DNA from: Dillenia suffruticosa
Taxonomy: Eukaryota; Streptophyta; Magnoliopsida; Dilleniales; Dilleniaceae
Assembly: GCA_033439265.1 (NCBI GenBank)
Contig: JAVTVX010000031.1
Span: 17,094,001-17,158,000 of the forward strand
Length of the DNA stretch: 64,000 nucleotides
Reading direction: 5' to 3'
Numbering within the stretch: position 1 is the first letter of the stretch; every line of letters begins with the position of its first letter. The notes below the pieces were generated by a model. It ran no database searches and had not been told where the DNA came from. It saw nothing but the letters and a program-made list of their open reading frames with translations. Shown here in pieces: positions 1 to 15,100 of the stretch. A program made the position numbers and the translations under genes.

Positions 1-180
1 ATTTCAAGTGGGTAGAGAAGAGTCAGAAGTTTGTACAATTCTTCTACTTTGTTTGGTGGGAGTTTAGCATAGATTAAATTGACAATTATATTTATATTTA
101 CATATCGGTAGAGTTGTTACCAGTTGGGAATTGTCTTTCTAATATTTGAACTTTATTTTGTTTATTTGTATTAGCTTTAT

Positions 181-1190
181 TGGTTCTAGAATTTCATTCT
201 TTCTTTTAGATTTTGGAGGGTTGTGTTCTGTTCAAATATAATTGCTCTTTATAAGGAGTTTTTTTTTTTTTAATCAAAAGATCAAATCTTTTGCTTGGCA
301 TTCTTTTGAATTCTCTCTTCAATTTTCTTTTATATTTTTTTCTTGAACTCTTCATTCATACGATTTCATGAAAAGCTTTGGTTTGTAAAGAAATGAGGTT
401 TCAAATTTGTAAGCAAATTCTAATATATATACTTTGTTCTCTGTTTCTTTGCCGGAAAGCAGATTTTTAAAGAAACATTAAGCAAAAAATCTAAAATTTT
501 CATTTTTGAAAAATAATATTTTTGGTAGTAACCTAAACTACAAATGTCGAACCAATATCGTGATAAATTATCTCTGTTTCTTTTCCTGATTTGTGGGAAA
601 GTAGATTTTAGGGAAACATTAAGCAAAAAATCAAAAATTTTTATTGGTTCTACAATTTCATTCTTTCTTTTAGATTTTGGAGGATTGTGTTCTGTTCAAA
701 TATTATTGCCCTTTATATTTGGAATTTGAAAGGGTTTCGAAAGGAGTTTTGTTCTTTTTTTTAATCAAAAGATCAAATCTTTTGCTTGAAATTCTTTTGA
801 ATTCTCTCTTCAATTTTCTTTTATATTTTTTTCTTAACTCTTCATTCATACGATTTCATGAAAAGCTTTGGTTTGTAAAGAAATGAGGTTTCAAATTTGT
901 AAGCAAATTCTAATATATATCCGTTGTTCTCTATTTCTTTGCCTGATTTGTGGGAAAGCAGATTTTTAGGGAAACATTAAGAAAAAAATTTAAAATTTTC
1001 ATTTTTGAAAAATAATATTTTTGGGAGTAACCTAACCTACACGTCAAAACAATATTGTGATAAATTATCTGTTTCTTTGCCTGATTTGTGGGAAAGTAGA
1101 TTTTTAGGGAAGCATTAAGCAAAAAATCTAAAATTTTCAATTTTGAAAATAATATTTCTGGAAGTAACCTAACCTGCACCTATCTATCCA
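181..1190. repeat. Nested duplication inside the left flank
   Basis: The block starting 'tggttctagaatttcattc' at 181 recurs at 645, and the stretch 'cgatttcatgaaaagctttg' at 361 recurs at 851, giving a tandem duplication of about 465-490 bp. Inside each copy a shorter unit of about 140 bp is itself doubled: the 'aaacattaag' landmark lies near 473, 613, 973 and 1,110. So a local dimer was formed first and then duplicated with its surroundings. Confidence 0.75.
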
Positions 1191-4100
1191 ATATCGTGAT
1201 TATTTATACTTTTATCTATTGTAAAGAATATTAGCATGATATTTGCTCAACAAAAAACAATGTTTTTAAAATGATTGTCATCCAACAAGGGTATGGTTGT
1301 GGATTTAATTGCGAATAACTTTTATAAGCTTCCTCATTTCAAGTGGGTAGAGAAATATGGGAAGTTTGTATGATCATTATAATTCGTTGGGAGTTTAGCA
1401 TAAATCTAGATCACAATTACCAATTAACTTTAAAAATGATGGACATATAATTTTCTTACCTAAATTGCTCTTAACAACGAGCAACATGTGCTGCTAATGG
1501 GTTGATCTATATTTTATTTCAATAGTACTAACTTCATTAGGGGGTGATGGAACTATAACAGGAGGAGGGGAAGATTTGGTTGGGGAAGAAATACCATTTA
1601 CAAATCAAGTAATCAATCTATAAGATCTATCCTTTCTTCTACATTCTTTCTTTGATTTTTTGGAAAGTAGATTGCTTGGGGAAAGATTGTGCAAAGAAGA
1701 TTTTGAGATTGTGAAAAATCTTTTGAATATGCACCTCTCTTTAAATTTGGTAGAGAATAGATTTTTTGGGGAGGAGGAATATTAGTCACAAAGACTTCTT
1801 AATGAAAAATAATTTTTACATGGCCTACCTTTGACATCAAATTTGGATTTCTTTTTTAGATATGTTATAAAAGAAGCTAGATTGATATATGTTCACAACA
1901 AATAGCAGTTTTACAATGAATATGATTATCATAGGAAGCTTGTAGATTTATGATCGAGACTAGAAAATTTAAGTTACCTCATTTTTCTTCAAGTGGGCTG
2001 AGAAGTGATGAGAAGTTCATACAATCCAATATTCTTTTGTTGGGAGTTTAGAATAGATTTCAAGGATAATTGCTATTTTTCAATGTTCCATTTGTATTCA
2101 CTTAGTGGTAGAGACCATTTGGGAAGTGATGGTTAAACTTTATTTTGTATTAATTGTATTAACTTCATTGATGATAGAAATTTCATCATTATTTTAAAGA
2201 TTGTTTCTTTTGTGTCCAAATATAATTACTCTTGGTTTTCAGAATTTTACAAGGTTTTGATGGTTTCTTTCTGATCGCATAATGGAATGTAAATTTGTTG
2301 GAATTTTTTTTTGAATTTTCTCTTAATTTTTTTAAACTCTTCATAAGATTTGGGGAAAGTTTTGGTATGGTAAGAATGGCATAAACAAATTGTAATATGT
2401 ATGCATCGTTCTCGCTTTGATTTGTGGAAGAGTAGAAATTTTGGGAAAGATTAGGAAAAAAAAAATTTCAAATTTTATTTTTTGAAAATTATTATTTTTG
2501 GGAGGAAGCTGCCTTATTTATATTCTTTTATCTTGGAAGAGTAGAAATTTTGGGAAAGATTAGGAAAAAAATTTTCAAATTTTATTTTTTGAAATTTAGC
2601 ATAGATCTAGAAGATAAATATTAATTTACAAGATTAGGGTGGATTGGGTCTCAATGATGCGATATCTAAGAACATTCCAAAGACCATGGGAGGTTTCTTT
2701 TAGAAATTCCCATGGTGCATTTGGAGAGAGGAAAATGCTAAATTTTCCATAACAAAGCTATTGACACCTCTCTTTAATTAGACAATTGTTTTTATACTTT
2801 CTTGTAAGCTTACACCTCATGGATTAGTAGCAGTGCATTAGCTTTTATTTTGTAATCATGCTTTTTAACTTATAAGAATTGGTATACTTGAGTTTTGTAC
2901 ATTCTTTCAATCTTCTAACTTTGCAGGGAATTTTTTCAATTCTCTCTTTCAATTTTTTTTTTTTTTTTTTTTTGGAACTCTTCGTTCATATGATTTCACA
3001 AAAAGATTTGGTTTGTAAAGAAATGAGATTTCAGAATGATAAGCGAATTCTAATATGTATATTTTTTGTTTCTTTGGCTGATTTGTGGGAAAGCAAATTT
3101 TTAGGGAAATATTAAGCAAAAAATCTAAAATTTCCACTTTCTAAGAATATTATTTTTTGGAGTAAGCTAACCCGCACCTATCTCTCTGAAATCGTGATTA
3201 TTCATACCTGTATTTAGTGTAAAGAATATTAGCTTGACATTTGCTAACAAAAAATACAATGTTTTTAAAATAATTGTCATTTGACAAACACATGGTTGTG
3301 GATTTAATTGAGAATAAATTTTATAAGCTTCCTCATTTCAAGTGAGTAGAGAAGTATGGGAAAGTTTGTATAATCCTCATACTTTGTTGGGAGTTTAGCA
3401 AGATCTAGATCATAATTACCAATTATCTTTAAAAATGATGGTTTTAAAATTTTGTTACCTATATTGTTCTTAGAATGAGTAAACTGTGCTGCTAATGGGT
3501 TAAACTGTATTTTGTTTTAATAGCACTAACTTCATTAGTGTTAGTTTGGTTCATATTTTAGATTTTAGATTGTTGCTTTTTATTTGCACTTTTCTTTTTT
3601 TTAGAATTTGAGATAGCATATTATTTCATGATGGGTATAGAACCGTAACACGTGGAGGGAAAAGATTCGGTTTGGGAAGAAACAAGATTTACAAATCAGG
3701 TAATCAATCAATAAGATCTATCAGATCAGGTAATCAATCTATAAGATCTATCCTTTCTTCCGAATTCTTTCTTTGATTTCTTAGAAAGTAGATTGTTTGG
3801 GGAAAGATTGTGCAAAAAAGATTTTCAGATTGTATGAAATCTTTTGAATATGCACCTTTCTCTTTAAATTAGGTAGAGAACAGATTTTTTTCGCCGGGGG
3901 GAATATTAGTCACAAAAACTTCTTTACGAAAAATAACTTTTGAATAGAAAACCAACCTATGCTTCTCTATGACATCAAATTTGGATTACCTTTTTAGATA
4001 TATTTTAAAAAAAGAAAGATCGATACTTGCCGACAACAAATAGCATCTTTATAATCAATGTGATTATCATAGGAAGCTTGTAGATTTACAACCCAGATCA

Positions 4101-7100
4101 AAAAATTTAAGTTTCCTCATTTTTCTTCTAGTGGGCTGAGAACTAATGAGAAGTTCATAATATCCAAAATGCTTTGTTGGGAGTTTAGAATAGATTTCAA
4201 AGACAATTCTATTTTTCAATGTTCAATTTGTATTAATTTCATTAATGCTAGAAATTTCATCATTATTTTAGATTACAGATTGTTGCTTTTATGTCCAAAT
4301 ATAATTACACTTGGTTTTCAGGATCTTACAGGGTTTTGAAAAGGGGTTTTTTTGATCGCATAATCAGAATGTAACTTTGTTGGGATCTTTTATTTTTTTT
4401 AACTCTTCATTCATATGATTTTGGGAAAAGTTTTGGTCCGTCAAGAATGGGGTAAGCAAATTCTAATATGTATGCCTTGTTCTCTCTTTGTTTGATTTGT
4501 GGAAGAGTAGAAATTTTGGAAAGAATTAGGAAAAAAAATTTCAAAATATATTATTTTTGGGAGGAAGGTGCCCCAGTTTCACTAACATCATGTTTATTTA
4601 TATTTATTTTATGTATTTAAAATATATTAGGGTGATATTTGCCAAGAACAAAATAGTGTATACAAAATGATTGTCTCAGCTATGGTTGTGGATTTAATTG
4701 AGGTTAAATAACATAAGTCTCCTCATTTCAAGTGGGTAGAGAAGTGTTGGTTAATACAATCCTAATCTTCATTGGAAATTAGCATTGATCACGAAGATAA
4801 TTACCTATTTCACAATGATAGGTCTATAATTTAGTTACCCATATTGTTCTTACAATATGCAAACTGTGTCGCTAATAAGTTGAAAATTTCTTTGTTTCAA
4901 CAATACTAACGGTAGAACTTTTGGTTCTTATTTTAGATTATGGAATGTTGCTTTTATGTACAAATGAGCCTTTTCTTTTATTAGAATTTGAGAGGGTTTT
5001 GAAAGAGGTTTTTACTCTTTGCATATGATTTCATGATGGGGAAGAAATTGTAGCAGCTGGAGGAGAAAGAGTTGATTTGTGAAAAAAAGTCACAAATCAG
5101 GTGATCAAAAGATAAAATCTATACTTTATCCTCGCTTTATAAGAAATTGAGAGGGTTTTGGAAGAGGTTTTTACTCTTCACATATGATTTTATGATCGGG
5201 ATGAAATTGTAATAGGTGGAGGAGAAAAAGTCGATTTGTGAAAAAATGAGTTACAAATCAGGTAATCAATATATAAGATCTTTCTCCTCGCTTTCTCTGA
5301 TTTGGTGCAAAATAGAATGTTTGGGCAAATAACGCATAAACAAGGTTTTTAGATCGTAAAAAATATTTTGGATGTGCCCCTCTTCCTCTTTAAATTTAGT
5401 AGAGATTTGATTTTGAAGAAAAATTTTAGATAAAAAGATTTCATTCCAAAAATAATTTTGGAGGAGAAAACCAAAATGTGCCTCTCTCACACAAAGTATT
5501 GGAATTTTTTTAGATATATCTTAAAGAAAGTCAAATTGATATTTGGTGATAATAAAATTGTGTTTTTACTATGAATGTCATCACTATAGGTGTGCTTGCG
5601 ATTTACAACTGAGATTAAAAAATATAAGTTTCCTCATTTTTCTTCATGTGGACTGAGGAGTCTAAGGAAGTTCATACACTCCATATAATTTGTTGGGAGT
5701 TTAACATAGATTTAAAAGATAATTCTCTATTTTACAATGTTTGATTTATATTACCAATGGGTATAGTTGTAACCATTTGGGAAGTGTTTTGCTGATAGTT
5801 GAATTTCATTATGCTTTAATTGTATTAATTTCATTAGTGTTAGAAGTATCATTATTATCTTAGAATTTAGATTTACTTTTTTGTTCAAATATAATCCTTT
5901 TTTATTTTAAATTGTTGATTTCATATTACGACGGAATTGTAAAGCTAGGAAGGAGAGGGTAAAGTTTTGATTTGTGAAGAAATGGGATTCACAAATTAGG
6001 TAAGCAAGGAATTGTAGAACTAGGAAGTGGAATGGAAAGATTTGGTTTGTGAAGAAATGGGATTTCCAAATTAGGCAGGCAATCCATAAGATCTTTCCTT
6101 TCTCTTTCTTTCTTTGATTTAGTTGAGTGTAGAAATTTTTGGAACAAAAAAGATTTTAGATTGTTAAAAATCTTTTAGATGTCTCACCCTCTCTTTTTTA
6201 TTAAGTGGTGATTAGTTTTCAGGGGAAAGATTCAAAAAAAAAAGAAAAAAGATCTCAAATTTCATTTTCTGAAAAATATTATTTGAAGGGGCACAAATTT
6301 GCAAACAAAAAATATGTTTTTAAAGCGATTGTCATAACTAGATTTAGGATTGGAGATTTGATTGAGATTTAAGAAATATAAGATTCCTCATTTTTCTTCA
6401 AGTGGGCAAAGAGTCATTGGAAAGTTTATACAATCAATAAATCTTGTTGGGAGTTTAGAATAGACCTAGAAGCTAATTATGTACATTACGATGTTGGGTT
6501 TATAATTTAGTAACCAACACAATGTCACCTTCTGTGAAATCTATTAGTATTTGCTTTTATCTTTTAGAGCTTCTCATGGGTTTCTCTCATTCGACAATTA
6601 AATCTATTGTTGTTGGATATTTATTTTTTTCTCTCATTTTAAATTTTCATTTTTCTTTTTGTTATTACTTTCATATAAGCACAAAAATTGTAAGAGGTTC
6701 AAGAGAAAGATTTGGTTTGTCATCAAATGGGACTTAAGGGAACCAATCTCTAAAGTCTATCCTATCTTCTCTCTTTATATCTTTGATTTAGTGGAGAGTA
6801 ACTCTTTGAGGAAAGATTATATAACAATCATGTCAGACTGTAACATATATTGGATGTCACCCTCTCCCCCCTTATTATTTGGTAGTGAATTGATCTTTAG
6901 GGGGGGAAATTAGGCAAAATGATTTCAAATTTCATTTTATGGAAAATATTTTGTGAAGAAAACAAACATGCACTTCTCTGTTTGACATCATGCATTTTTT
7001 TTTTTAATATTTTAAAGCATGGTAGACTGATATGTGCCAACATCATAACTGTTTTTGGAATGATTGTATCATTTAGATTTGGAAGAAAATATAAGCATCC

Positions 7101-8574
7101 TCATTTTTCTTCAAATGGGCACAAAAGTGTTGATAAGGTTGTATGATTCTTATACGTTGTTGGAAGTTTAGTATAGATCCGGAAGATAACAACTATTTTA
7201 CATTGTTTGGTTTATAATTTAGTTAGCAATATTGTTCTTGCAATATGCTAGCTTCATTAGTTTTAGAAATTTACAATTTGTTTAGCGTGTTGCACTTTTG
7301 TGCAAATGTACTTGCTTTTTAATTTTTAGAATTTGAAAGGATTTCAGAGTGGTTTTTCTCATTAGATGATTTAACATTTTTTTTTAATCTACTTTCACTT
7401 ACTCTTCCTCATAAGATATCATAATGGGGACTATAGGTGGAGGGGAAGGATTTATTTTGTGGACAAATGTGATTTAGAAACCACATGAACAAACTCTAGG
7501 ATCTATCCTTCTACTTTCTTTGATTTGGTGGATAATAGATTTTTTGAAAAAAAAAAAAAAGAATGTAGTAAGAAGATTTTTAGAATATAAAAAATATTTT
7601 GGATGTGGATAAAGGTTAGGGGGAAGGATTAGACAAAAAAAAAAGATTATATTCTAAATAATATCATTTCTATAGAGAAAACTAAAGGGCACCACTTTCT
7701 TCAACATCGTATTTGATTTTTTTTTCAAACATATATTTTGAAGTGTGTTATATTAATATTTGTTGAGAATAAAAGTGGTTTTCAAATTATCATGATCATT
7801 ACTAGTAATGTTGTAGATTTGAATGAGGTTAAAAAATGCAAGCCTCCTTATATTTCTCAAGTGAGCAGAGACGTGTTGGGAAGTTTAACAATCCACATAC
7901 TTTCTTGGGAATTTAGCATAGATTAAGAGGATGAACTTTTTGCTCTTTGTTGTGGAGAGTTGAAATTTATCATGTTTTAATTGTGCATTAACATAGATAG
8001 TAGGAGAAATTTAATTATTATTTTCAATTCTAGGTGGTTGTTTTGCCTTCAAAATATATTTCCCTTTTTGTTTTAGAATTTGACACGACTTTGAAAGTGT
8101 TTTCCTCTTAGAAGATTGAATGAAATTTTTTTTGGTGATTTTTATTTTGAATTTCTTATTTGATATATTTTTTTTTACTCCTCATTCATATGATTACATA
8201 AGAAGGATGGAATTGTAGAAGGTGGATAAGAAAGAACTGCAGAAGGTGGTCAGTACCTGTTTGAACATGATCTCTAGGTCGGGTGATTTCACAGTTTCCC
8301 CACAATTTTTAGAATTTAGATAGTTGCCTTTCTATGAAAACATATTTACATCATTTTTGTTTTACAAAATGGAGGCTTTGAAATGGATTTTTCTCAACGG
8401 AGGATCAAATCTAACTTTGTTGGGATTCTTTTTTTTTTTTGAATTCACTCTCTTTTTCCCCCCTTTTATGATCTTCGTTCTTATGATTTCATTATAGAAT
8501 ACAATGGTAGAAGTTGGACGGAAAAGATTTGGTTTGTCAGAAAATGAGATTTACAAATCAGGTAAACTATTTCA

Positions 8575-9300
8575 TTATAGAATACTTATTTTCAATATAA
8601 TTATTAAATAAGTTAAAATTATTATTAAAATTCAAACTCATTTTTTATAAAAAAATTATTTGGTGCAGCAACAGCTAAATTATATTTGCTCACACTATAC
8701 TCTAATTATTTATTTTTAATAAAATTATTTTTTTATTAGCAACGGCCAAATACCAAGACTTTTAATAATTTGAGTTGAATTCAAAGAAATAATATGTAAT
8801 ATTATATTTAGAAGTCCTCAGAATTGTAGAAGTTGACACTAATGAATTCATTCAAAAGAATAGTATCTATGAAATAGAGGCCTTTTTTTTTTTTAGTAAA
8901 AGACAAAAGAATAGTTCGTTATGTAATAGAGACATTTTTTTTTAGTAAAAGATAAAAGAATAGTTCGTTATGTATTTATCGCAGGGCTGCGTGAAATAGA
9001 GGCCTTTAATAGTGTATTATCCCCCGGGGGAGATAAAGCTTTTGCTCCCCATATCGAAGAGTTTAACATTCAATATTCAAAATTAAGGCACATTTAGTTA
9101 AATAAATCGAAATCAAGAATCTGATTAAAAACTATATGATGTGTTTAGACTAATGAAATGAGAATGGAGTTTTCATTCTAATGATATTTCAGAAATTGTG
9201 AAAACATGGATTTTTGTCGATACCAACATGGATTTTTGAAATTTATTCGCAAAAAATTTAATTTCAAATCCAATTTTGATTGGTTCCGAAAACGGTTTTT
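8575..9300. repeat. Non-satellite interruption with a ~50-bp triple repeat
   Basis: Satellite landmarks stop near 8,575 and resume near 9,300. The interruption is very AT-rich. Positions 8,853-9,007 contain three head-to-tail copies of a unit of about 50 bp that starts 'aaaagaatagt' and runs through 'tagag' and a T-run to 'agtaaaaga'; the third copy ends differently, with 'gcagggctgcgtgaaatagagg'. A perfect GC palindrome, cccccggggg, lies near 9,021, unusual in this AT-rich context. No coding signal is seen. It may be a degraded insertion in the array, but I could not define ends or a target duplication. Confidence 0.5.
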
Positions 9301-12199
9301 CATATCAGCCTATCAACTTTAATCTTGTTGTGATCTTTTTCTAAATTCTTCATCATTTTTCTTTTTGGCCCTTGTTCGTACAATTTCATAATGGGTACAA
9401 AATTGTAGGAGGTTGGAGGAAAAGATTTGGCTTGTTTGGGATTTACAAATCAGGTAAACAATCTCTAAGATTAGAACCCCAGAGAAGAGACAAAAGTTTG
9501 GTTCACATACTTTACATTTTAGATTGTTGCCTTTTATGCGCACTTTCACCCTTTTTTTAGAATTTAAGACAGCATATTATTTCATGGTGGGGATAGAACA
9601 CTTACGGGTGGAGGGGAAAGATTTGGTTTGGGAAGAAATACCATTACAAATCAGGTAATCAGTACTTAGTGGAAGAGCTGTTACCATTTGGGAAGTGATA
9701 GTTAAACTTTATTTTGTTTTAATTGTATTAACGTCATTGGAGATCATTTTAGATTATAGATCGATGCTTTTGTGTCCAAATATAATTGCAATGTTTTCAG
9801 AATTTTACAGGGTTTTGAAAGGAGTCTTTTCTGATCATATAATCAAATGTAACTTTGTTGGGATTCTTTTTTCTTTTGGAATTCTCTCTTCATTTTTTTT
9901 TAACTCTCTGTTCACATGATTTTGGGCAAAGTTTTGGTCTGTCAAGAATGGGGTAAGCAGATTGTATTATGTAAGCAAATTGTATTAGGAAAAAAAATTG
10001 AAATGTTATTTTTTGAAAGATATTATTTTTGGGAGGAAGCCGCCCCAGTTTCAGTAACATCATGTTTATTTATATTTCTATTATCTATTTTAAAATATAT
10101 TATATTGATATTTGCTAACAACAAAACTATATTTAAAATGATCGTCAAAGGGGTTCTTTTTTTATCACATAATCGAATGTAAATTTTTTCACCAAAAATA
10201 ATAATAATAATCGAATGTAACTTTGTTGGAATCTTTTTTTTTTCGGAATTCTCTTCAATTTTTTTTTAAATCTTCATTCGTATGATTTTGGGAAAAGTTT
10301 TGGTCTGTCAAGAATGGGGCAAGCAAATTGTAATATGTATTCATGCTTCTCTCTTTGATTTGTGAAAGAGTAGAAGTTTTGGGAAAGATTAGAAAAATAT
10401 TTTCAAATGTTATTTTTTGAAAATATTATTTTTGGAGGGGGAAGTTGCCCCAGTTTCGGTAACATCATGTTTATTTATATTTCCTTTATCCATTTTAAAA
10501 TTTATTAGGTTGATATTTGCGAACAACAAAAGAGTATTTTTAAAATGATTGTCAAAGTATGGTTGTGGATTTAATTGAGGTTAAATAATATAAGCATCCT
10601 CATCTCAAGTGGGTAGAGAAGTATTGGTTAATACAATCCATAAGTTTTGTAGGTAATTAGCATTGATCTAGAAGATAATTACCTATTTTACAATGATGGG
10701 TTTATAATTTAGTGACTGACATTGATTTTACAATATGCAAACCGTGTAGGTTAAAATTTATTTTGATTTAATATTACTAATGGTAGAACTTTGGGATTCT
10801 ATTTTAGATTATGGAATGTTGCTTTTATGTGCAAATGAGCCCTTTTCTTTTTTCGAATTTGAGAGGGTTTCAGAAGGGGTTTTTACTTTTCGCATATGAT
10901 TTCATAATGGAGAAAAAATTGTAATAGGTGGAGGAGAAAGAGTCAATTTATGAAAAAATAAGAGTTATAAATCAGGTAATCAATATATAAGATCCATCCT
11001 TTCTCCTTGCTTTCTTTGATTTGGTGAAAAATGGAATGTTCGGCAAATATTGCATAAAGAAGATTTTTAGATCGCAAAAAAGAATTTGGATGAGCCCCTT
11101 TTCCTCTTTAAATTTGGGGGAGATTTGATTTTGAGGGGGAAATTTAGATAAAAAAATTTCATTCCAAAAATAATTTTGGAGGAGAAAACTAATATGTGCC
11201 ACTCTCACACAAAGCATTGGAATTTTTTTTAGATATATTTTAAAGTCATCTTGATATTTGGTAATAATAAAATTGTGTTTTTATAATGAATGTGATCATT
11301 ATAGGTATACTTGTCGATTTACCACTGAGATTAAAAAATATAAGTTTTTTCATTTTTGTTCAAACAAGCTAAGAAGCCAATAGAAGTTTATACACTCCAA
11401 ATAATTTGTTGGGGGGCTTAGCTTAGATTTAAAAGATAATTTTCTATTTTATAATGTTCAGTTTACATTACTAATTGGTAAATTTGTTACCATTTAGCAA
11501 GTATTTTGCTAACAGTTGAATAAATTTTATTTTAATTGTATTAAAATAAAGGTTTTAGGAGAAAGAGTCGATTTATGAAAAAATAAGAGTTATAAATCAG
11601 GTAATCAATATATAAGATCCATCCTTTCTCCTTGCTTTCTTTGATTTGGTGAAAAATAGAATGTTCGGCAAATATTGCATAAAGAAGATTTTTAGATCGC
11701 AAAAAAGAATTTGGATGAGCCCCTTTTCCTCTTTAAATTTGGGGGAGATTTGATTTTGAGAGGGAAATTTAGATAAAAAAAATTTCATTCCAAAAATAAT
11801 TTTGGAGGAGAAAACTAATATGTGCCTCTCTCACACAAAGCATTGGAATTTTTTTTAGATAAATTTTAAAGTCATCTTGATATTTGGTAATAATAAAATT
11901 GTGTTTTTATAATGAATGTGATCATTATAGGTATACTTGTCGATTTACCACTGAGATTAAAAAATATAAGTTTCTTCATTTTTGTTCAAACAAGTTAAGA
12001 AGCCCGTAGAAGTTTATACACTCCAAATAATTTGTTGGGGGCTTAGCTTAGATTTAAAAGATAATTTTCTATTTAATAATGTTCAGTTTATATTACTAAT
12101 TGGTAAATTTGTTACCATTTGGCAAGTATTTTGCTAACAGTTGAATAAATTTTATTTCAATTGTATTAAAATAAAGGGTTTAGGAGAAAGAGTCGATTT

Positions 12200-15100
12200 A
12201 TGAAAAAATAAGAGTTATAAATCAGGTAATCAATATATAAGATCCATCCTTTCTCCTTGCTTTCTTTGATTTGGTGAAAAATAGAATGTTCGGAAAAATA
12301 TTGCATAAAGAAGATTTTTAGATCGCAAAAAAGAATTTGGATGAGCCCCTTTTCCTCTTAAAATTTGGGGGAGATTTGATTTTGAGGGGGAAATTTAGAT
12401 AAAAAAAATTTCATTCCAAAAATAATTTTGGAGGAGAAAACTAATATGTGCCTCTCTCACACAAAGCATTGGAATTTTTTTTAGATATATTTTAAAGTCA
12501 TCTTGATATTTGGTAATAATAAAATTGTGTTTTTATAATGAATGTGATCATTATAGGTATACTTGTCGATTTACCACTGAGACTAAAAAATATAAGTTTT
12601 TTAATTTTTGTTCAAACAAGCTAAGAATCCCATAGAAGTTTATACACTCCAAATAATTTGTTTGGGGGCTTAGCTTAGATTTAAAGATAATTTTCTATTT
12701 TATAATGTTCAGTTTAAATTACTAATTGGTAAATTTGTTACCATTTGGCAAGTATTTTGCTAACAGTTGAATAAATTTTATTTTAATTGTATTAAAATAA
12801 AGGGTTTAGGGAAAGAGTCGATTTATAAAAAAATAAGAGTTATAAATCAGGTAATCAATATATAAGATCCATCCTTTCTCCTTGCTTTCTTTGATTTGGT
12901 GAAAAATTGAATGTTCGACAAATATTGCATAAAGAAGATTTTTAGATCGCAAAAAAGAATTTGGATGAGCCCCTTTTCCTCTTTAAATTTGGGGGAGATT
13001 TGATTTTGAGGGGGAAATTTAGATAAAAAAAATTTCATTCCAAAAATAATTTTGGAGGAGAAAACTAATATGTGCCACTCTCACACAAAGCATTGGAATT
13101 TTTTTTAGATATATTTTAAAGTCATCTTGATATTTGGTAATAATAAAATTGTGTTTTTATAATGAATGTGATCATTATAAGTATACTTGTCGATTTACCA
13201 CTGAGATTAAAAAATATAAGTTTTTTCATTTTTGTTCAAACAAGCTGAGAAGCCCATAGAAGTTTATACACTCCAAATAATTTGTTGGGTGCTTAGCTTA
13301 GTTTTAAAAGATAATTTTCTATTTTATAATGTTCAGTTTATATTACTAATTGGTAAATTTGTTACCATTTGGCAAGTATTTTGCTAACAGTTGAATAAAT
13401 TTTATTTTAATTGTATTAAAACAAAGGGTTTAGGAGAAAGAGTCGATTTATGAAAAAAAAAGAGTTATAAATCAGGTAATCAATATATAAGATCCATCCT
13501 TTCTCCTTGCTTTCTTTGATTTGGTGAAAAGTAGAATGTTCGACAAATATTGCATAAAGAACATTTTTAGATCGCAAAAAAGAATTTGGATGAGCCCCTT
13601 TTCCTCTTTAAATTTGGGGGAGATTTGATTTTGAGGGGGAAATTTAGATAAAAAAAATTTCATTGCAAAAATAATTTTGGAGGAGAAAACTAATATGTGC
13701 CTCTCTCACACAAAGCATTGGAATTTTTTTTAGATAAATTTTAAAGTCGTCTTGATATTTGGTAATAATAAAATTGTGTTTTTATAATGAATGTGATCAT
13801 TATAGGTATACTTGTCGATTTACCACTGAGATTAAAAAAATATAAGTTTCTTCATTTTTGTTCAAACAAGTTAAGAAGCCCGTAGAAGTTTATACACTCC
13901 AAATAATTTGTTGGGGGCTTAGCTTAGATTTAAAATATAATTTTCTATTTTATAATGTTCAGTTTATATTACTAATCGGTAAATTTGTTACCATTTGGCA
14001 AGTATTTTGCTAACAGTTGAATAAATTTTATTTTAATTGTATTAAAATAAAGGGTTTAGGTGAAAGAGTCGATTTATGAAAAAAAAAGAGTTATAAATCA
14101 GGTAATCAATATATAAGATCCATCCTTTCTCCTTGCTTTCTTTGATTTGGTGAAAAATAGAATGTTCGACAAATATTGCATAAAGAACATTTTTAGATCG
14201 CAAAAAAGAATTTGGATGAGCCCCTTTTCCTCTTAAAATTTGGGGGAGATTTGATTTTGAGGGGGAAATTTAGATAAAAAAAATTTCATTCCAAAAATAA
14301 TTTTGGAGGAGAAAACTAATATGTGCCTCTCTCACACAAAGCATTGGAATTTTTTTTAGATATATTTTAAAGTCATCTTGATATTTGGTAATAATAAAAT
14401 TGTGTTTTTATAATGAATGTGATCATTATAGGTATACTTGTCGATTTACCACTGAGACTAAAAAATATAAGTTTTTTAATTTTTGTTCAAACAAGCTAAG
14501 AATCCCATAGAAGTTTATACACTCCAAATAATTTGTTCGGGGGCTTAGCTTAGATTTAAAGATAATTTTCTATTTTATAATGTTCAGTTTAAATTACTAA
14601 TTGGTAAATTTGTTACCATTTGGCAAGTATTTTGCTAACAGTTGAATAAATTTTATTTTAATTGTATTAAAATAAAGGGTTTAGGGAAAGAGTTGATTTA
14701 TGAAAAAATAAGAGTTATAAATCAGGTAATCAATATATAAGATCCATCCTTTCTCCTTGCTTTCTTTGATTTGGTGAAAAATAGAATGTTCGACAAATAT
14801 TGCATAAAGAAGATTTTTAGATCGCAAAAAAGAATTTGGATGAGCCCCTTTTCCTCTTTAAATTTGGGGGAGATTTGATTTTGAGGGGGAAATTTAGATA
14901 AAAAAAATTTCATTCCAAAAATAATTTTGGAGGAGAAAACTAATATGTGCCTCTCTCACACAAAGCATTGGAATTTTTTTTAGATAAATTTTAAAGTCAT
15001 CTTGATATTTGGTAATAATAAAATTGTGTTTTTATAATGAATGTGATCATTATAAGTATACTTGTAGATTTACCACTGAGATTAAAAAATATAAGTTTTT

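Larger units (their letters stand above)
1..10931. repeat. Diverged left flank of the satellite domain
   Basis: A succession of degenerate tandem units related to the 625-bp core but longer, about 650-760 bp. A landmark reading roughly aaatgggatttacaaatcaggtaa recurs in varied form near 395, 880, 1,600, 2,350, 3,030, 3,690, 4,450, 5,090, 5,253, 5,991, 6,065, 6,735, 7,475, 8,560, 9,440, 9,645, 9,950, 10,315 and 10,965. Other recurring landmarks are 'gttgggagtttagcatagat', 'cctcatttttcttcaagtggg' style stretches and 'tagattgttgcttttatgtccaaat'. Units keep a segment beginning 'acttcattagtg' that every core monomer has lost. Copies differ by many substitutions and indels, so they look old. No convincing gene is seen; all open frames are short, low-complexity and unrelated between copies. 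Confidence 0.85.
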
